The notes under the pieces were generated by a model, which was not told where the DNA came from, searched no databases, and saw only the letters and a list, made by a program, of their open reading frames with translations. 64,000 bases of DNA from Bacteroidetes bacterium SCGC AAA795-G10. GTDB lineage: Bacteria; Bacteroidota; Bacteroidia; Flavobacteriales; Flavobacteriaceae. Location: NCBI GenBank assembly GCA_003130815.1, contig QFDA01000001.1:200131-264130 (forward strand), written 5' to 3'. How positions within the stretch are numbered: position 1 is the stretch's first letter; the number at the start of each line of letters is the position of its first letter. Of the stretch, positions 9,349 through 18,447 are shown one piece after another. A program made the position numbers and the translations under genes.

Positions 9349-10929
9349 TCAATCTGTCTCCATTGCTCTAATCACAAATTTATCATTTTGGTTGGCAATC
9401 TTAAAGTATGTATTCTCGTCATACACTTGAAGAGCGATAAAGGCTTTTATTGAATTTAAAATATTTTCTTTATTCTTTTTTGTCACTTTGATAGGGAGAT
9501 TATTTTTCTTGCAAAATTCTGCAAAAGACTCAATAAACTCATTTGGATTCGGCAACTCTTCATTCAAAAATTTTTGTTTGTTATCAAAGTTGAAATTTTT
9601 TGCATTTTTATCTAACTCTAAAAAAACAAAAAGATCAATTAGGTTAGAACCTATTATATAATCGTTCCACAACTCATCTTTTGTTTCCTGAGTGGAAACA
9701 TAAATGTCAGGAGTAATACCACCACCTCCATAAACCTTTTTCCCTTTGGGTGTGGTAAAAATCAAACTATCATTAATCGGTATTTTTGAGGGATCATTCA
9801 TTTCTCCTGTTTGGTGTCGTTTGCGAACTTCAGCATAATAGTCTGTCCGACTTGAAGTGTCGTAAGGTCTTTGTATAGATCTCCCAGTCGGGGTATAGTA
9901 TCTCGCTGTAGTAAGTCGAACTTGGTCTCCTTGACCAAGAGGCATTTGTTGCTGAACAAGACCTTTCCCAAAAGTTCTTCTTCCTATTATTAAGCCTCTA
10001 TCGTTATCTTGGACAGCACCAGCGACAACCTCGCTTGCAGAAGCAGAATCTTCATCTACTAAAATTAAAAGTTCTCCTTTTTCAAAAAGGCCTCCTGATG
10101 TAGAAAACGTTTGCACTCTTTTTCCATTATTAGCCTCAACAATTACTATACCCTTTTTTGCTTCTAACAAGTCATCTGCAATTTTTTTTGCAGGTTGTAG
10201 ATATCCCCCTGGGTTTCCTCTTAAATCTATTATCAGTCTTTTCATTTTTTTAGCCTTCAAAAAAGTAATCGCATTTTTAAACTCGGGATAAGTAGTTTGT
10301 GAAAAGCGAGTGATTTTGATGTAGCCCGTGATTTCATCCACCATATACAATGCATTAACACTTGGAAGTGGTACTGGACCTCTAACAATATCAAAACTGT
10401 AAATAGAGTCTTCTTTTTTTCTATAAACTGATAACCGTACAGGTGTTTTCGAATTCCCCTTTAACCTTGAAATAATTTGATCACTATTCAATTCTTTTTG
10501 AAAAAGAGTATCTTCATCAGCCATTAATATTCGGTCTCCTGACAATAAACCTGCTTTTTCACTAGGACCGCCTTTTAATACTCTACTTACTGCAACAGTG
10601 TCTTGTAACATTCTAAACTGTACACCTATTCCATGAAAATTACCTTTCATACTTTCAGAGAGTGATTCTCTTTGAACTGCTGGTATGAATACTGAATGAG
10701 GATCAAGTTTATTAACTATTTCTTTAATCACAATATTTACTAAGCTATCTGAATTAATCTCATCCACATAATCTTGAGTTAGATATTTAATTAACCTATT
10801 GAGTTTTTTAACGCTTGAGCTATCTGAAATTGTTGAATAAGAACTTATGAAATTGTTTGATCCCAAAAGATATCCTATGGAAACTGAGAGAATAATTATT
10901 AGCCCTAAATAAAGATTATTATTTTTCAT
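9349..10929 (-). CDS. S41 family carboxy-terminal processing peptidase
   Basis: Periplasmic C-terminal processing protease, 526 residues, anchored by an N-terminal helix (about 7-23). A PDZ domain covers roughly 90-175 (GIGVQFRMLQDTVAVSRVLKG, GPSEKAGLLSGDRIL). The catalytic Ser is in SASASE at 295-300 and the general-base Lys is in TFGKG at about 322. The C-terminal ~120 residues are helical. Last gene of a minus-strand operon following the dCMP deaminase by 9 nt. Such enzymes trim periplasmic proteins; the target here is unknown. Confidence 0.92.
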   Translation of the reverse strand: MKNNNLYLGLIIILSVSIGYLLGSNNFISSYSTISDSSSVKKLNRLIKYLTQDYVDEINSDSLVNIVIKEIVNKLDPHSVFIPAVQRESLSESMKGNFHGIGVQFRMLQDTVAVSRVLKGGPSEKAGLLSGDRILMADEDTLFQKELNSDQIISRLKGNSKTPVRLSVYRKKEDSIYSFDIVRGPVPLPSVNALYMVDEITGYIKITRFSQTTYPEFKNAITFLKAKKMKRLIIDLRGNPGGYLQPAKKIADDLLEAKKGIVIVEANNGKRVQTFSTSGGLFEKGELLILVDEDSASASEVVAGAVQDNDRGLIIGRRTFGKGLVQQQMPLGQGDQVRLTTARYYTPTGRSIQRPYDTSSRTDYYAEVRKRHQTGEMNDPSKIPINDSLIFTTPKGKKVYGGGGITPDIYVSTQETKDELWNDYIIGSNLIDLFVFLELDKNAKNFNFDNKQKFLNEELPNPNEFIESFAEFCKKNNLPIKVTKKNKENILNSIKAFIALQVYDENTYFKIANQNDKFVIRAMETD

Positions 10930-10938
10930 ATATTATAT

Positions 10939-11358
10939 TTAAGGGAGATGATCTAAAACAACACCTGCTTTTTTTAAAAACTTTAGCCCTGAAGAATCTT
11001 TATAAGCAATAGAATAGACTACCCTAACAATTCCGGCTTGATGTATTAATTTACTACACTCTTTACAAGGAGAAAGTGTAATGTAAAGCGTAGCGCCTTT
11101 ACAAGATTGTGTAGAAGCTGCAACTTTCAAAATTGCATTTGCTTCTGCGTGAAGAACATACCACTTTGTATAATTTTCTTCATCTTCACAAATATTTTCA
11201 AATCTAGACGGGGTTCCATTATATCCGTCGGAGATAATCATTCTATCTTTTACAATTAATGCTCCAACTTTTTTCCTTTTGCAATATGAAAGTTGCCCCC
11301 AAATTTTAGCCATCTCTAAATAAGCTCTGTCGTACTTTTCTTGTTTCTTTTGCGCCAT
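10939..11358 (-). CDS. dCMP deaminase family (zinc) protein
   Basis: Cytoplasmic Zn-dependent deoxycytidylate deaminase-like enzyme, 139 residues, feeding dUMP to thymidylate synthesis. The zinc site is complete: H70-A-E72 and P-C98-x-x-C101 (LHAEANAIL, SPCKEC). The N-terminal Y-x-x-x-A-x-x-W-G-x-L-S-Y-C-K-R-K-K and the DGYNGTPS stretch are characteristic of the ComEB/dCMP deaminase branch. It sits 34 nt after the HupE-like gene in the same operon. Deamination of dCMP rather than CMP is inferred from the family. Confidence 0.88.
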   Translation of the reverse strand: MAQKKQEKYDRAYLEMAKIWGQLSYCKRKKVGALIVKDRMIISDGYNGTPSRFENICEDEENYTKWYVLHAEANAILKVAASTQSCKGATLYITLSPCKECSKLIHQAGIVRVVYSIAYKDSSGLKFLKKAGVVLDHLP

Positions 11359-11392
11359 CGCTACTAATATAGTACTTAGTCTGAAATCTAAT

Positions 11393-11968
11393 TTAAATTC
11401 GGTTTAAAATCATAAATAAAGCTTGAGATAATATCATAGCACCTACCAAAAATTCCCATTTATTTTTTGATTGCTTTAGTATTTTTAAAACAATAAAAGA
11501 AAGTATTAAAACTAAAATAACAATTAAGACCTGTGCAAGTTCAACACCTAAAGCAAAAGAAAAAAGTGATATACTGACATCTTTTTCAGGAATTAACATT
11601 TTAAAATACCTTCCAAAACCCAATCCATGAATTATACCAAAAACACCTGTTAAAAGTGGGTAAAGAAATTTCCTTTTTGAAAAATTATTTTGGCTTGGAT
11701 AAAAAAGGAAGATGGAATTTATAGCTATCGTGATTGGTATTAGTAATTCTATCCAATACGATGAAAAGGGAATTTTTAAATAAAAGTTCCCTATTAGTGA
11801 TAGGGTATGTCCAATGGTAAAAATAGTTACCCACCACAGTAACTTTCGCCACTGCACAAATGTGAAAGGAATTGCCATTGTAATTATAAAATAAAAATGG
11901 TCGAGACCTTCCCAATCAACAACATGCCAAAAACCAAGCTTGGTATAAAACCACAAAAATTCAATCAT
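11393..11968 (-). CDS. HupE/UreJ-like membrane protein
   Basis: 191 residues with about six membrane segments and the family's conserved histidines (G-x-x-H-V in KLGFWHVVDWEGLDHFYF, IGHTLSLIG, GIIHGLGFGRYF). HupE/UreJ proteins are associated with nickel import, but no hydrogenase or urease gene is nearby and Bacteroidota homologues are generally uncharacterised, so the substrate is uncertain. Its start overlaps the stop of the DnaJ-domain gene by 4 nt, indicating translational coupling. Confidence 0.78.
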   Translation of the reverse strand: MIEFLWFYTKLGFWHVVDWEGLDHFYFIITMAIPFTFVQWRKLLWWVTIFTIGHTLSLIGNFYLKIPFSSYWIELLIPITIAINSIFLFYPSQNNFSKRKFLYPLLTGVFGIIHGLGFGRYFKMLIPEKDVSISLFSFALGVELAQVLIVILVLILSFIVLKILKQSKNKWEFLVGAMILSQALFMILNRI

Positions 11969-12690
11969 AAACCTCTCTCATTTTGAATTGTTTCATATGC
12001 TTTTTGTACCTCTTGAAATTTTTCTTGAGCTCCCTTGATAAGCGCAGGGTCCTTTGATTGTAATTTATCAGGGTGATATTTTTTGGCCATTTCTCTATAA
12101 GCCTTTTTTACTTCAGAATCTGAAACATTGGGCGAAATTTCTAAAATCTTATATGCACTATCAGAATCTTCAAAAAACATTGCCTTTATACTTTCAAAAT
12201 CTGAAATCCGGATACCAAGCGCAGAAGCAATCTGATCTATTTTACTTAATTCACTCTGAGAAACACTACCATCAGCTTTAGCAACTCCAAAGAGAAAATA
12301 TAATACTTGTAAACGTGTCTCATAAGGAGAACTTTCAACAAATATTTTTGCTAATTTTTGAATATTTTGTACTTCATTTTTGATTTGCTCATTGAAGGTT
12401 TCAAATATTATTGAAGCCTGTTGAGTTCCATAATTTGAAATAAAAAAGTTTCTCACAAATTGAAGCTCTTCTGTTTTTATTTTGCCATCAGCTTTAATAA
12501 CAGTTGCTGAAAGGGCAAGTAAATTAAGTTGAAATGTTTTAGATTTCGAACTAGTTGAAACCCATGATTGAAAGGGAGAACTTGAGTTTTTATTTAATTG
12601 ATCAATTAGACTTCCAATAAAAAAGCCAAAAAGTGCTCCAGGAAATCTAAAAAAGTAATATCCTAAGAAAGCAACAAACCATTTAACCAT
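11965..12690 (-). CDS. TerB/DnaJ-domain membrane-anchored co-chaperone (DjlA-like)
   Basis: 241 residues from ATG 12690. Order: an N-terminal membrane anchor (FVAFLGYYFFRFPGALFGFFIG), a helical TerB-like domain with two acidic motifs (SATVIKADGKIKTEE and GVAKADGSVSQSE), and a C-terminal J domain with the HPD motif (KKYHPDK) for stimulating DnaK. This is the architecture of DjlA. The reading frame extends to 12747, but that part (Cys/Asn-rich, no function) overlaps the divergent bacilliredoxin promoter, so ATG 12690 is preferred. First gene of a four-gene operon running to 9349. Confidence 0.85.
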   Translation of the reverse strand: MVKWFVAFLGYYFFRFPGALFGFFIGSLIDQLNKNSSSPFQSWVSTSSKSKTFQLNLLALSATVIKADGKIKTEELQFVRNFFISNYGTQQASIIFETFNEQIKNEVQNIQKLAKIFVESSPYETRLQVLYFLFGVAKADGSVSQSELSKIDQIASALGIRISDFESIKAMFFEDSDSAYKILEISPNVSDSEVKKAYREMAKKYHPDKLQSKDPALIKGAQEKFQEVQKAYETIQNERGL

Positions 12691-12765
12691 AAATCTGTAA
12701 TCATTTATTTTACAAATTTGATAAATTAAATTGTGCTTGCAAAACACTACAATTTCATTAATTCA

Positions 12766-12773
12766 TATATTTG
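12766..12773 (+). promoter_or_regulatory. Promoter -7 element for the bacilliredoxin gene
   Basis: TATATTTG is an exact TAnnTTTG match, ending 11 nt before the ATG at 12785. Because it lies inside the longer possible reading frame from 12731, it rules out the upstream start and implies a leader of only a few bases. Confidence 0.55.
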
Positions 12774-12784
12774 AAAAAAAAAAT

Positions 12785-13195
12785 ATGTATCCAGAAGAAA
12801 TAGTAAAACCGATGAAAGAGGAATTGACTAGCATTGGTTTCAATGAGCTTTTAACAAGAGATGACGTGAACATTGCTCTAGAAAAAGCTGGGACCACTCT
12901 TATTGTTGTAAATTCTATTTGTGGTTGTGCAGCAGCTAATGCAAGACCTGGAGTTCATTTATCTCTTCAAAATAATAAAAAGCCAGACAATTTAGTTACA
13001 GTTTTTGCTGGTGTTGATACTGAAGCTACAAATAGTGCAAGAGAAATGATGATTCCTTTTCCACCTTCCTCTCCAAGTATTGCTTTGTTTAAAAATGGTA
13101 CTTTAGTTCACATGATTGAAAGACACCATATTGAAGGTAGACCAGCAGAACTCATCGCAGAAAATCTTAAAGAAGCTTATAATCAACACTGCTAA
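12785..13195 (+). CDS. BrxA/BrxB family bacilliredoxin (YphP/YqiW-like)
   Basis: 136-residue thioredoxin-fold protein with the C-G-C active site at residues 46-48 (VVNSICGCAAANARPG), typical of the DUF1094/BrxA-BrxB family. In Bacillus these reduce bacillithiol mixed disulfides. Bacteroidota may use bacillithiol or another thiol, and no biosynthesis gene is visible here. The start is ATG 12785 (MYPEEIVKP, the family N-terminus) rather than 12731. The IERHHIEGRPAE stretch near the end is also family-typical. Confidence 0.9.
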   Translation: MYPEEIVKPMKEELTSIGFNELLTRDDVNIALEKAGTTLIVVNSICGCAAANARPGVHLSLQNNKKPDNLVTVFAGVDTEATNSAREMMIPFPPSSPSIALFKNGTLVHMIERHHIEGRPAELIAENLKEAYNQHC

Positions 13196-13224
13196 CTTTT
13201 AAATTTGTGTAAGAATAACTAAGT

Positions 13225-13962
13225 ATGAAAACTATTTTAAGTTATTCACTTAGTGTACTTTATTACCTATGTTTTGGGATATTGCTTTTCTCATTTCAAA
13301 TAATACAATGGTTTTGTTTAAATATGTTCGGATATTATGCTCATAAAAAAAGTGTTGACATTTTAAATTACCTAATTCTACTTTCTCTTTCCATTATAAA
13401 AACACGGATTTTTTTTGAGGCTGAATCAAATCTACCGCCACCAGGTAAAAATGTAATTTTTATAGCCAACCATCAAAGCACCTATGACATACCACCATTG
13501 ATATGGAAATTACGTAATTACCACATGAAATTTGTGAGTAAAAAAGAACTAGGCAGGGGAATTCCAAGTATTTCATATAACTTGAGAAATGGGGGTTCAA
13601 TATTAATTGATAGGGAGAAGCCAAAGGAGGCTATTAATTCAATAAAAAATTTTGGGAAATTTCTTTCTAAAAAAAACTTTTCAGTACTAATTTTTCCAGA
13701 AGGGACAAGATCGAAAAATGGAAAAGTTAAAAAGTTTCATCGATCAGGTCTAAAAACTTTAATCAAAAATATACCTGGTGCTATAATTGTTCCCATAAGT
13801 ATTAAAAATTCATGGAAATTTTCAAGCCAAAATTATTTTCCAATGCCTTTAGGCGTAAAAATTATAATAAGATTTCATAATTCTTTATCAAATAATATGA
13901 AGAATTTTGAATCTTTAATTGATAAAGTAGAAGCTACAATCCATAAACAAGTCATGAGCTAA
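13225..13962 (+). CDS. plsC: 1-acyl-sn-glycerol-3-phosphate acyltransferase (PlsC family)
   Basis: Membrane-bound lysophospholipid acyltransferase, 245 residues, making phosphatidic acid from lysophosphatidic acid and an acyl donor. N-terminal membrane segments cover about 5-35 and 45-60. The catalytic motif NHQSTYD (His83, Asp88) and the glycerophosphate-binding FPEGTRS (157-163) are both present, as is the GSILIDR block III. Its 3' end overlaps the convergent sensor kinase gene by 4 nt. Several plsC paralogues are usual in Bacteroidota, so this may be a secondary acyltransferase. Confidence 0.88.
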   Translation: MKTILSYSLSVLYYLCFGILLFSFQIIQWFCLNMFGYYAHKKSVDILNYLILLSLSIIKTRIFFEAESNLPPPGKNVIFIANHQSTYDIPPLIWKLRNYHMKFVSKKELGRGIPSISYNLRNGGSILIDREKPKEAINSIKNFGKFLSKKNFSVLIFPEGTRSKNGKVKKFHRSGLKTLIKNIPGAIIVPISIKNSWKFSSQNYFPMPLGVKIIIRFHNSLSNNMKNFESLIDKVEATIHKQVMS

Positions 13963-15431
13963 TCTCCAAAATTTGGAAGAGTAATTGTAAAAGTTGTTCC
14001 TTTTCTGTTTTTTGATATATATTCTATTGATCCTTTATGTGACTCAATAATTTTTTTTACAATACCTAAGCCTAAACCCATCCCAGAAGTTTTTGTAGTG
14101 AACTTAGGTTCAAAAATTTTGTCTTTTATTTCATGGGGTATTCCATCTCCGTTATCTGTAATAGATAAAATTGTTTTATCCGTTTCAGAGGATAATTGAA
14201 CTCCAATAATTGGATTTCTTTCTTTAGGAACAGATTGAAGTGCATTTTGAACAATATTAGTTATTATTCTAATCCACTGTGTTTTATCTAGTTTATGAAA
14301 AATTTGAGATTTATTAGAAGAGAAAATAATATGCTTTTTGTCAAAAATACTTACTGCCATTTTTGTTACTTCTACCAAATCTGCTTTTTTCATCTTGGGT
14401 TTGGGTAAAGAGGCAAAATCAGAAAATGCTTCTGCAACCTCGCTCATTGTATCGATTTGTTGAATTAATAAACTTGAAAAGTCTTTTAATTTTTGATTGT
14501 TTTCAGGATCGTTTGGATCATATTGTTTCTGAAAACTTTGAATTGTTAGTCGCATAGGGGTCAATGGATTTTTTATTTCATGAGCTACTTGACGAGCCAT
14601 CTCCTGCCATGCTTGTTGACGTTCTGTCTTAGCGAGTTTTTCTGCGCTATCAGCGAGGTCATCAACCATCTTATTATAGGATATAATTAAACTATTGATT
14701 TCTCTAGTTGCATTTTTTAAGTAAATTTTCTCATTCTTTTTTTCCAATCGCATTTGTCCCATTCTTATTCTTATCGTCTCCAGTGAACGGGTAACAAATC
14801 TTGATAGAAAGTATGCTATTAAAATTACACCAATTAGCAGTAGGATATATATCTGATATAAGTTTTCTATAAATGTATTGAGTTCATTTTCGGAAAATGA
14901 AACATCCTCAAAGTAAGGAAAGAATAATATAGCATAAGGATTATTTAATTCATCTTTTAATACATTGTATGAAGCATGAAAATTATCGATCTCCGATTTA
15001 TAATGTTCAATATAACTGCCATTTCCAGAAGCTTTTATTTTATCTAGTAAAACGTCTCCTAACCTATAATTATTAGCTACAACTTCAAGTGGAGTATGAT
15101 AAATAAAAATAGGATCCCCATCAACAGTGAAAAGTGAATATTGTACATTATGGATAGTATTAATTTTTTCAAAATCAGAACTGTATTTTTTCCAAAAATC
15201 AACAGATTTTTTACTTAAATCATGTTTGCTAGATAAATAATCAATATGTCTTTTTATCTGAATTTCTTTTCTTGTAAGGCGACCCAAATGATAATTTTCT
15301 CTTTGCGATTCATATTGAATTGTTGTTGTTCCCAAAATCATTAATCCAGCAATAACTAGCATTCCAATCATTACTATGAAAAGTCTTGTTCTAAATGAAA
15401 TCCGTTTTGGGAATTTAAATTTATTAATCAT
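13959..15431 (-). CDS. Membrane sensor histidine kinase
   Basis: 490 residues. Two membrane segments (about 14-35 and 193-211) flank a ~155-residue extracytoplasmic sensor domain. These are followed by a HAMP-like linker, the dimerisation/phosphoacceptor box with His284 (QVAHEIKNPLTPMRLT), and a HATPase_c domain with N box (NIVQNALQSVP), G1 (DNGDGIP) and G2 (GMGLGLGIVKKI). No response regulator is adjacent, so it is an orphan, or its partner is elsewhere. It overlaps the hemJ stop/start by 1 nt and is therefore cotranscribed with hemJ. Confidence 0.92.
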   Translation of the reverse strand: MINKFKFPKRISFRTRLFIVMIGMLVIAGLMILGTTTIQYESQRENYHLGRLTRKEIQIKRHIDYLSSKHDLSKKSVDFWKKYSSDFEKINTIHNVQYSLFTVDGDPIFIYHTPLEVVANNYRLGDVLLDKIKASGNGSYIEHYKSEIDNFHASYNVLKDELNNPYAILFFPYFEDVSFSENELNTFIENLYQIYILLLIGVILIAYFLSRFVTRSLETIRIRMGQMRLEKKNEKIYLKNATREINSLIISYNKMVDDLADSAEKLAKTERQQAWQEMARQVAHEIKNPLTPMRLTIQSFQKQYDPNDPENNQKLKDFSSLLIQQIDTMSEVAEAFSDFASLPKPKMKKADLVEVTKMAVSIFDKKHIIFSSNKSQIFHKLDKTQWIRIITNIVQNALQSVPKERNPIIGVQLSSETDKTILSITDNGDGIPHEIKDKIFEPKFTTKTSGMGLGLGIVKKIIESHKGSIEYISKNRKGTTFTITLPNFGD

Positions 15432-15964
15432 TATTTTTCTCTAGTTTTTTTGTAGAGACGAATACCCAACATCAAGACAACTATTAACCCTAAAAAAGCA
15501 ATAAGCCCACTGAGCCAATGCAAACTATCCTTCAGAATGACTAAAAAAACAATTGCGAAAAGTAAAATAGTTGCTCCCTCATTCCATATTCGCATAAACA
15601 TACTAGTATAATTCAATTTGTCATTTTGTTGTTTTAAAAACATCTGATGGGTTTTTATATGATATGCAACTAGAACAGAAACAAAAGTTATTTTCAAATG
15701 CATCCAGCCTTGAAAAATAAATGAAGGAACCAATACTAATAACCAAATTCCAAATATCATTGCTAATATGGCTGATGGCCATGTTATGATATACCAGAGT
15801 CTTTTTGTCATAATTTTAAATTGAGTAATTAGGATATCTGAATCTCTATTTGTTTTCTTTGAGGCCTCAATATGATAAATAAATAACCTTGGAATGTAAA
15901 ATAAACCAGCAAACCAGGTAATTACAAAAATTAAGTGTAAAGCTTTGATATAATTATAATACAA
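15431..15964 (-). CDS. hemJ: Protoporphyrinogen IX oxidase HemJ (CopD/UPF0093 family)
   Basis: 177-residue inner-membrane protein with four to five hydrophobic segments and the HemJ N-terminal signature YNYIKALHLIFVITWFAGLF, whose His is the proposed heme ligand, followed by PRLFIYHIEA. HemJ oxidises protoporphyrinogen IX to protoporphyrin IX, the step before ferrochelatase; no hemG or hemY is in the window. Its place beside hemH and hemA-B supports this over a copper-resistance CopD role. Cotranscribed with the histidine kinase downstream. Confidence 0.82.
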   Translation of the reverse strand: MYYNYIKALHLIFVITWFAGLFYIPRLFIYHIEASKKTNRDSDILITQFKIMTKRLWYIITWPSAILAMIFGIWLLVLVPSFIFQGWMHLKITFVSVLVAYHIKTHQMFLKQQNDKLNYTSMFMRIWNEGATILLFAIVFLVILKDSLHWLSGLIAFLGLIVVLMLGIRLYKKTREK

Positions 15965-16065
15965 TACGGTTTGCTTTATTGTTATATAGACTAAGTTTAA
16001 TTCAACTAATGCCTTCTTAAAATTATAAAATTAAATTCTATTTAATTAAACATCGGTTAATAGAG

Positions 16066-17406
16066 CTACATTAGTTCTTTTCGAATTGCCTTATTAAGGA
16101 AGTAGATTGTAACTATAGTTGCAAGTAAGTCTGCTATTGGAAAAGCAAGCCAAACTCCAAATACACCGTAAAATAAGGGTAGAGAAAAAAGTAGTGGTAT
16201 AAAGAAAAACCCTTGGCGACTCAATGTAAGTAATAAAGCAGGTTTTGCTTTTCCAATAGCTTGAAAATAAGCTGAACCAATTAGTTGAATGCCTACAATC
16301 GGCAATGCCATAAAAACATATCTCAATGCAATTGGAGTCTGTTGTGATACATCTAAATTATCGGAAAAAACTTCAGGTATTGATTCAGAAAAAAATATAA
16401 TTAGAATTAAAACAAATGTAGCTAAAATGCTAGCATATTTTATTGAAGTTTTAATTGATGCGCGAACACGTTCCCAATTTTTAGCACCATAGTTATATCC
16501 TGCAATTGGAAGAAATCCTTGTGTAATTCCAAAAATTGGGAAAGAGGCGAACATTAGCATTCTGCTTATAATTGCATATACTGTAATAGCAGATTCACCT
16601 CCAAGAACAAAAAGTATATTATTTACTAATAAAACGGTAACACTAACCATGGCCTGTCTAATTAAAGTAACTGATCCTAGGGAGGAGATCTCATTAACCA
16701 AATTCAACTTTAATTTGAAACAATTTAGTTTTACTTTTAAAATAGATTTTTTAGAAATAAAAAAATACATAATGTACAATGCACAAACACCGTATGATAT
16801 TGTAGTGGCCCATGCTGCTCCCATCATACCCCAATCAAAAATCTTAATAAAGATATAGTCAAGTGTGAGATTTGATAGTGAAGGTAAAAGCATTGCATAC
16901 ATTGCATTTTTTGGTTTACCCTCAGCCCTTATTGTATTATTAGCCATCATACAAAAAGCCAAAACAGGAACTCCATACATAACAACAACGTAATAAGTTT
17001 TTGCTAGAGTAAATAATGTGCCTTTTCCTCCAAAAAGAGGAATAATTTGGTTTGTGTATAGCAAACCAAAAATCACAAGTAAAATTGTAAGAATTAAAGT
17101 TAAAGTAATTTGATTACCAAAAGTTTGTTCAGCTTTTGTAATATTATTTTCTCCTAGACTTCTTGAAATAATTGAACCTCCTCCAACTCCAATTGACATT
17201 CCTAGTGCTGCTATAAAAAAAGAAACTGGCAAAACTACATTTATAGCAGCTATAGCTTCTGAACCTATCCATCTGCCAACAAAAACTGTATCAATTAGAA
17301 TATTTAATGACATAACCAAAATTCCAATTGAGGCTGGGATTGACTGCTGAATCAAAAGTTTAGATATTGGAAGAGATCCTAATGGTTCTTTATTTACTCC
17401 TCTCAT
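16066..17406 (-). CDS. MATE family efflux transporter
   Basis: 446 residues with about twelve membrane segments in two similar halves, typical of MatE cation- or proton-coupled efflux pumps (e.g. PASIGILVMSLNILIDTVFVG near the start and TQGFLPIAGYNYGAKNWERV in the middle). It overlaps the hemH stop codon by 4 nt and forms the end of the AraC-hemH-MATE operon. Coupling to ferrochelatase suggests, without proof, export of a porphyrin or toxic intermediate. Substrate unknown. Confidence 0.9.
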   Translation of the reverse strand: MRGVNKEPLGSLPISKLLIQQSIPASIGILVMSLNILIDTVFVGRWIGSEAIAAINVVLPVSFFIAALGMSIGVGGGSIISRSLGENNITKAEQTFGNQITLTLILTILLVIFGLLYTNQIIPLFGGKGTLFTLAKTYYVVVMYGVPVLAFCMMANNTIRAEGKPKNAMYAMLLPSLSNLTLDYIFIKIFDWGMMGAAWATTISYGVCALYIMYFFISKKSILKVKLNCFKLKLNLVNEISSLGSVTLIRQAMVSVTVLLVNNILFVLGGESAITVYAIISRMLMFASFPIFGITQGFLPIAGYNYGAKNWERVRASIKTSIKYASILATFVLILIIFFSESIPEVFSDNLDVSQQTPIALRYVFMALPIVGIQLIGSAYFQAIGKAKPALLLTLSRQGFFFIPLLFSLPLFYGVFGVWLAFPIADLLATIVTIYFLNKAIRKELM

Positions 17407-18434
17407 TTTTCAACGTTCAAATGGGCCCACTCATCGATCCAACGGCTAAGCACATTTACCCATTCTTCTCTATCATTAATACATGGTATTACATGTAATT
17501 TTTTACCCCCATTATCTTCAAAATCTTCAGCTGCTTCCATCCCAATTTCTTCTAAAGTTTCTAAGCAATCTGAAACAAAGGCAGGAGTTGCAATCGCTAA
17601 TTCTTTAATTCCTGATTTTGCAAATTTTTCAACAGTCTTATCAGTGTAGGGTTTTAACCATTTACCTAAAATCGAAACACGAGATTGAAAACTAGTCGAA
17701 TAACTGCCTTTTTTTAGGCCTAATAATTCAGCAACTTTTGTTGAAGTAACTTCACATTGATGCCTATAACAGTATTTATGTGCTGGTGATTCCTCAAAGC
17801 AACATCTACCGTTCATTTTACAATGTGTTCCGGTAACGTCAGATTTTCTAATATGTCTATTTGGCACACCATGATAAGAAAATAATAAATGATCCCAATT
17901 CTTTCCTTGGAGTGCCTCTTGAATTGAGTTTCCTAAAACCTTTAAATAGTCTGGATGATTATAAAATGGTGGCAGTGAGGTGAGTTCTAAATCAGGGAAA
18001 AATTCATTTTGTATTTGTTCCGCTAAGACTAATATTGTTTCGGTAGTTGCCATTGCAAACTGCGGATAGAGTGGGATAATTAGAATGTGTTTAACACCCT
18101 TATTTACTAAGATCTCCATACCTTTTTTGATTGTAGGGTTTCCATATCGCATCGCAAGAGTCACAGGTACTGACACTTTACTTTGAACTTTATCCATTAG
18201 CCTTTTAGAAAGTACAATCAAAGGAGACCCTTCTTTCCACCAAATTTTCTTGTATGCTTCAGCTGATTTTTTTGGACGGGTTTTTAATATTATTCCTTTT
18301 ACTAAAAAACTTCTAAACCATTTGGGTAAATCTATTACCCTTTCATCCATCAAAAACTCATCTAAATAATTCCTTACATCATCTGTCTCTGTACTATCCG
18401 GCGAACCCAGATTGACAAGTAAAACTCCTTTCAT
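17403..18434 (-). CDS. hemH: Ferrochelatase
   Basis: Inserts Fe(II) into protoporphyrin IX to give protoheme; 343 residues, cytoplasmic/peripheral membrane. Family motifs are clear: VNLGSPDS at the N-terminus, LYPQFAMATTET, the active-site His188 in LFSYHGVPNRH, and the conserved Glu region CLETLEEIG. A Cys-rich stretch (HCKMNGRCCFEE ... YCYRHQC, about 204-227) resembles that of other Bacteroidota ferrochelatases. It lies 13 nt after the AraC-type regulator gene and overlaps the MATE gene. Confidence 0.96.
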   Translation of the reverse strand: MKGVLLVNLGSPDSTETDDVRNYLDEFLMDERVIDLPKWFRSFLVKGIILKTRPKKSAEAYKKIWWKEGSPLIVLSKRLMDKVQSKVSVPVTLAMRYGNPTIKKGMEILVNKGVKHILIIPLYPQFAMATTETILVLAEQIQNEFFPDLELTSLPPFYNHPDYLKVLGNSIQEALQGKNWDHLLFSYHGVPNRHIRKSDVTGTHCKMNGRCCFEESPAHKYCYRHQCEVTSTKVAELLGLKKGSYSTSFQSRVSILGKWLKPYTDKTVEKFAKSGIKELAIATPAFVSDCLETLEEIGMEAAEDFEDNGGKKLHVIPCINDREEWVNVLSRWIDEWAHLNVEK

Positions 18435-18447
18435 TTTGAATTTTTTA

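Noticed and set aside
12691-12747. Longer N-terminus of the TerB/DnaJ gene
   Set aside because: It overlaps the divergent bacilliredoxin start region and adds no domain; ATG 12690 precedes the membrane anchor directly.
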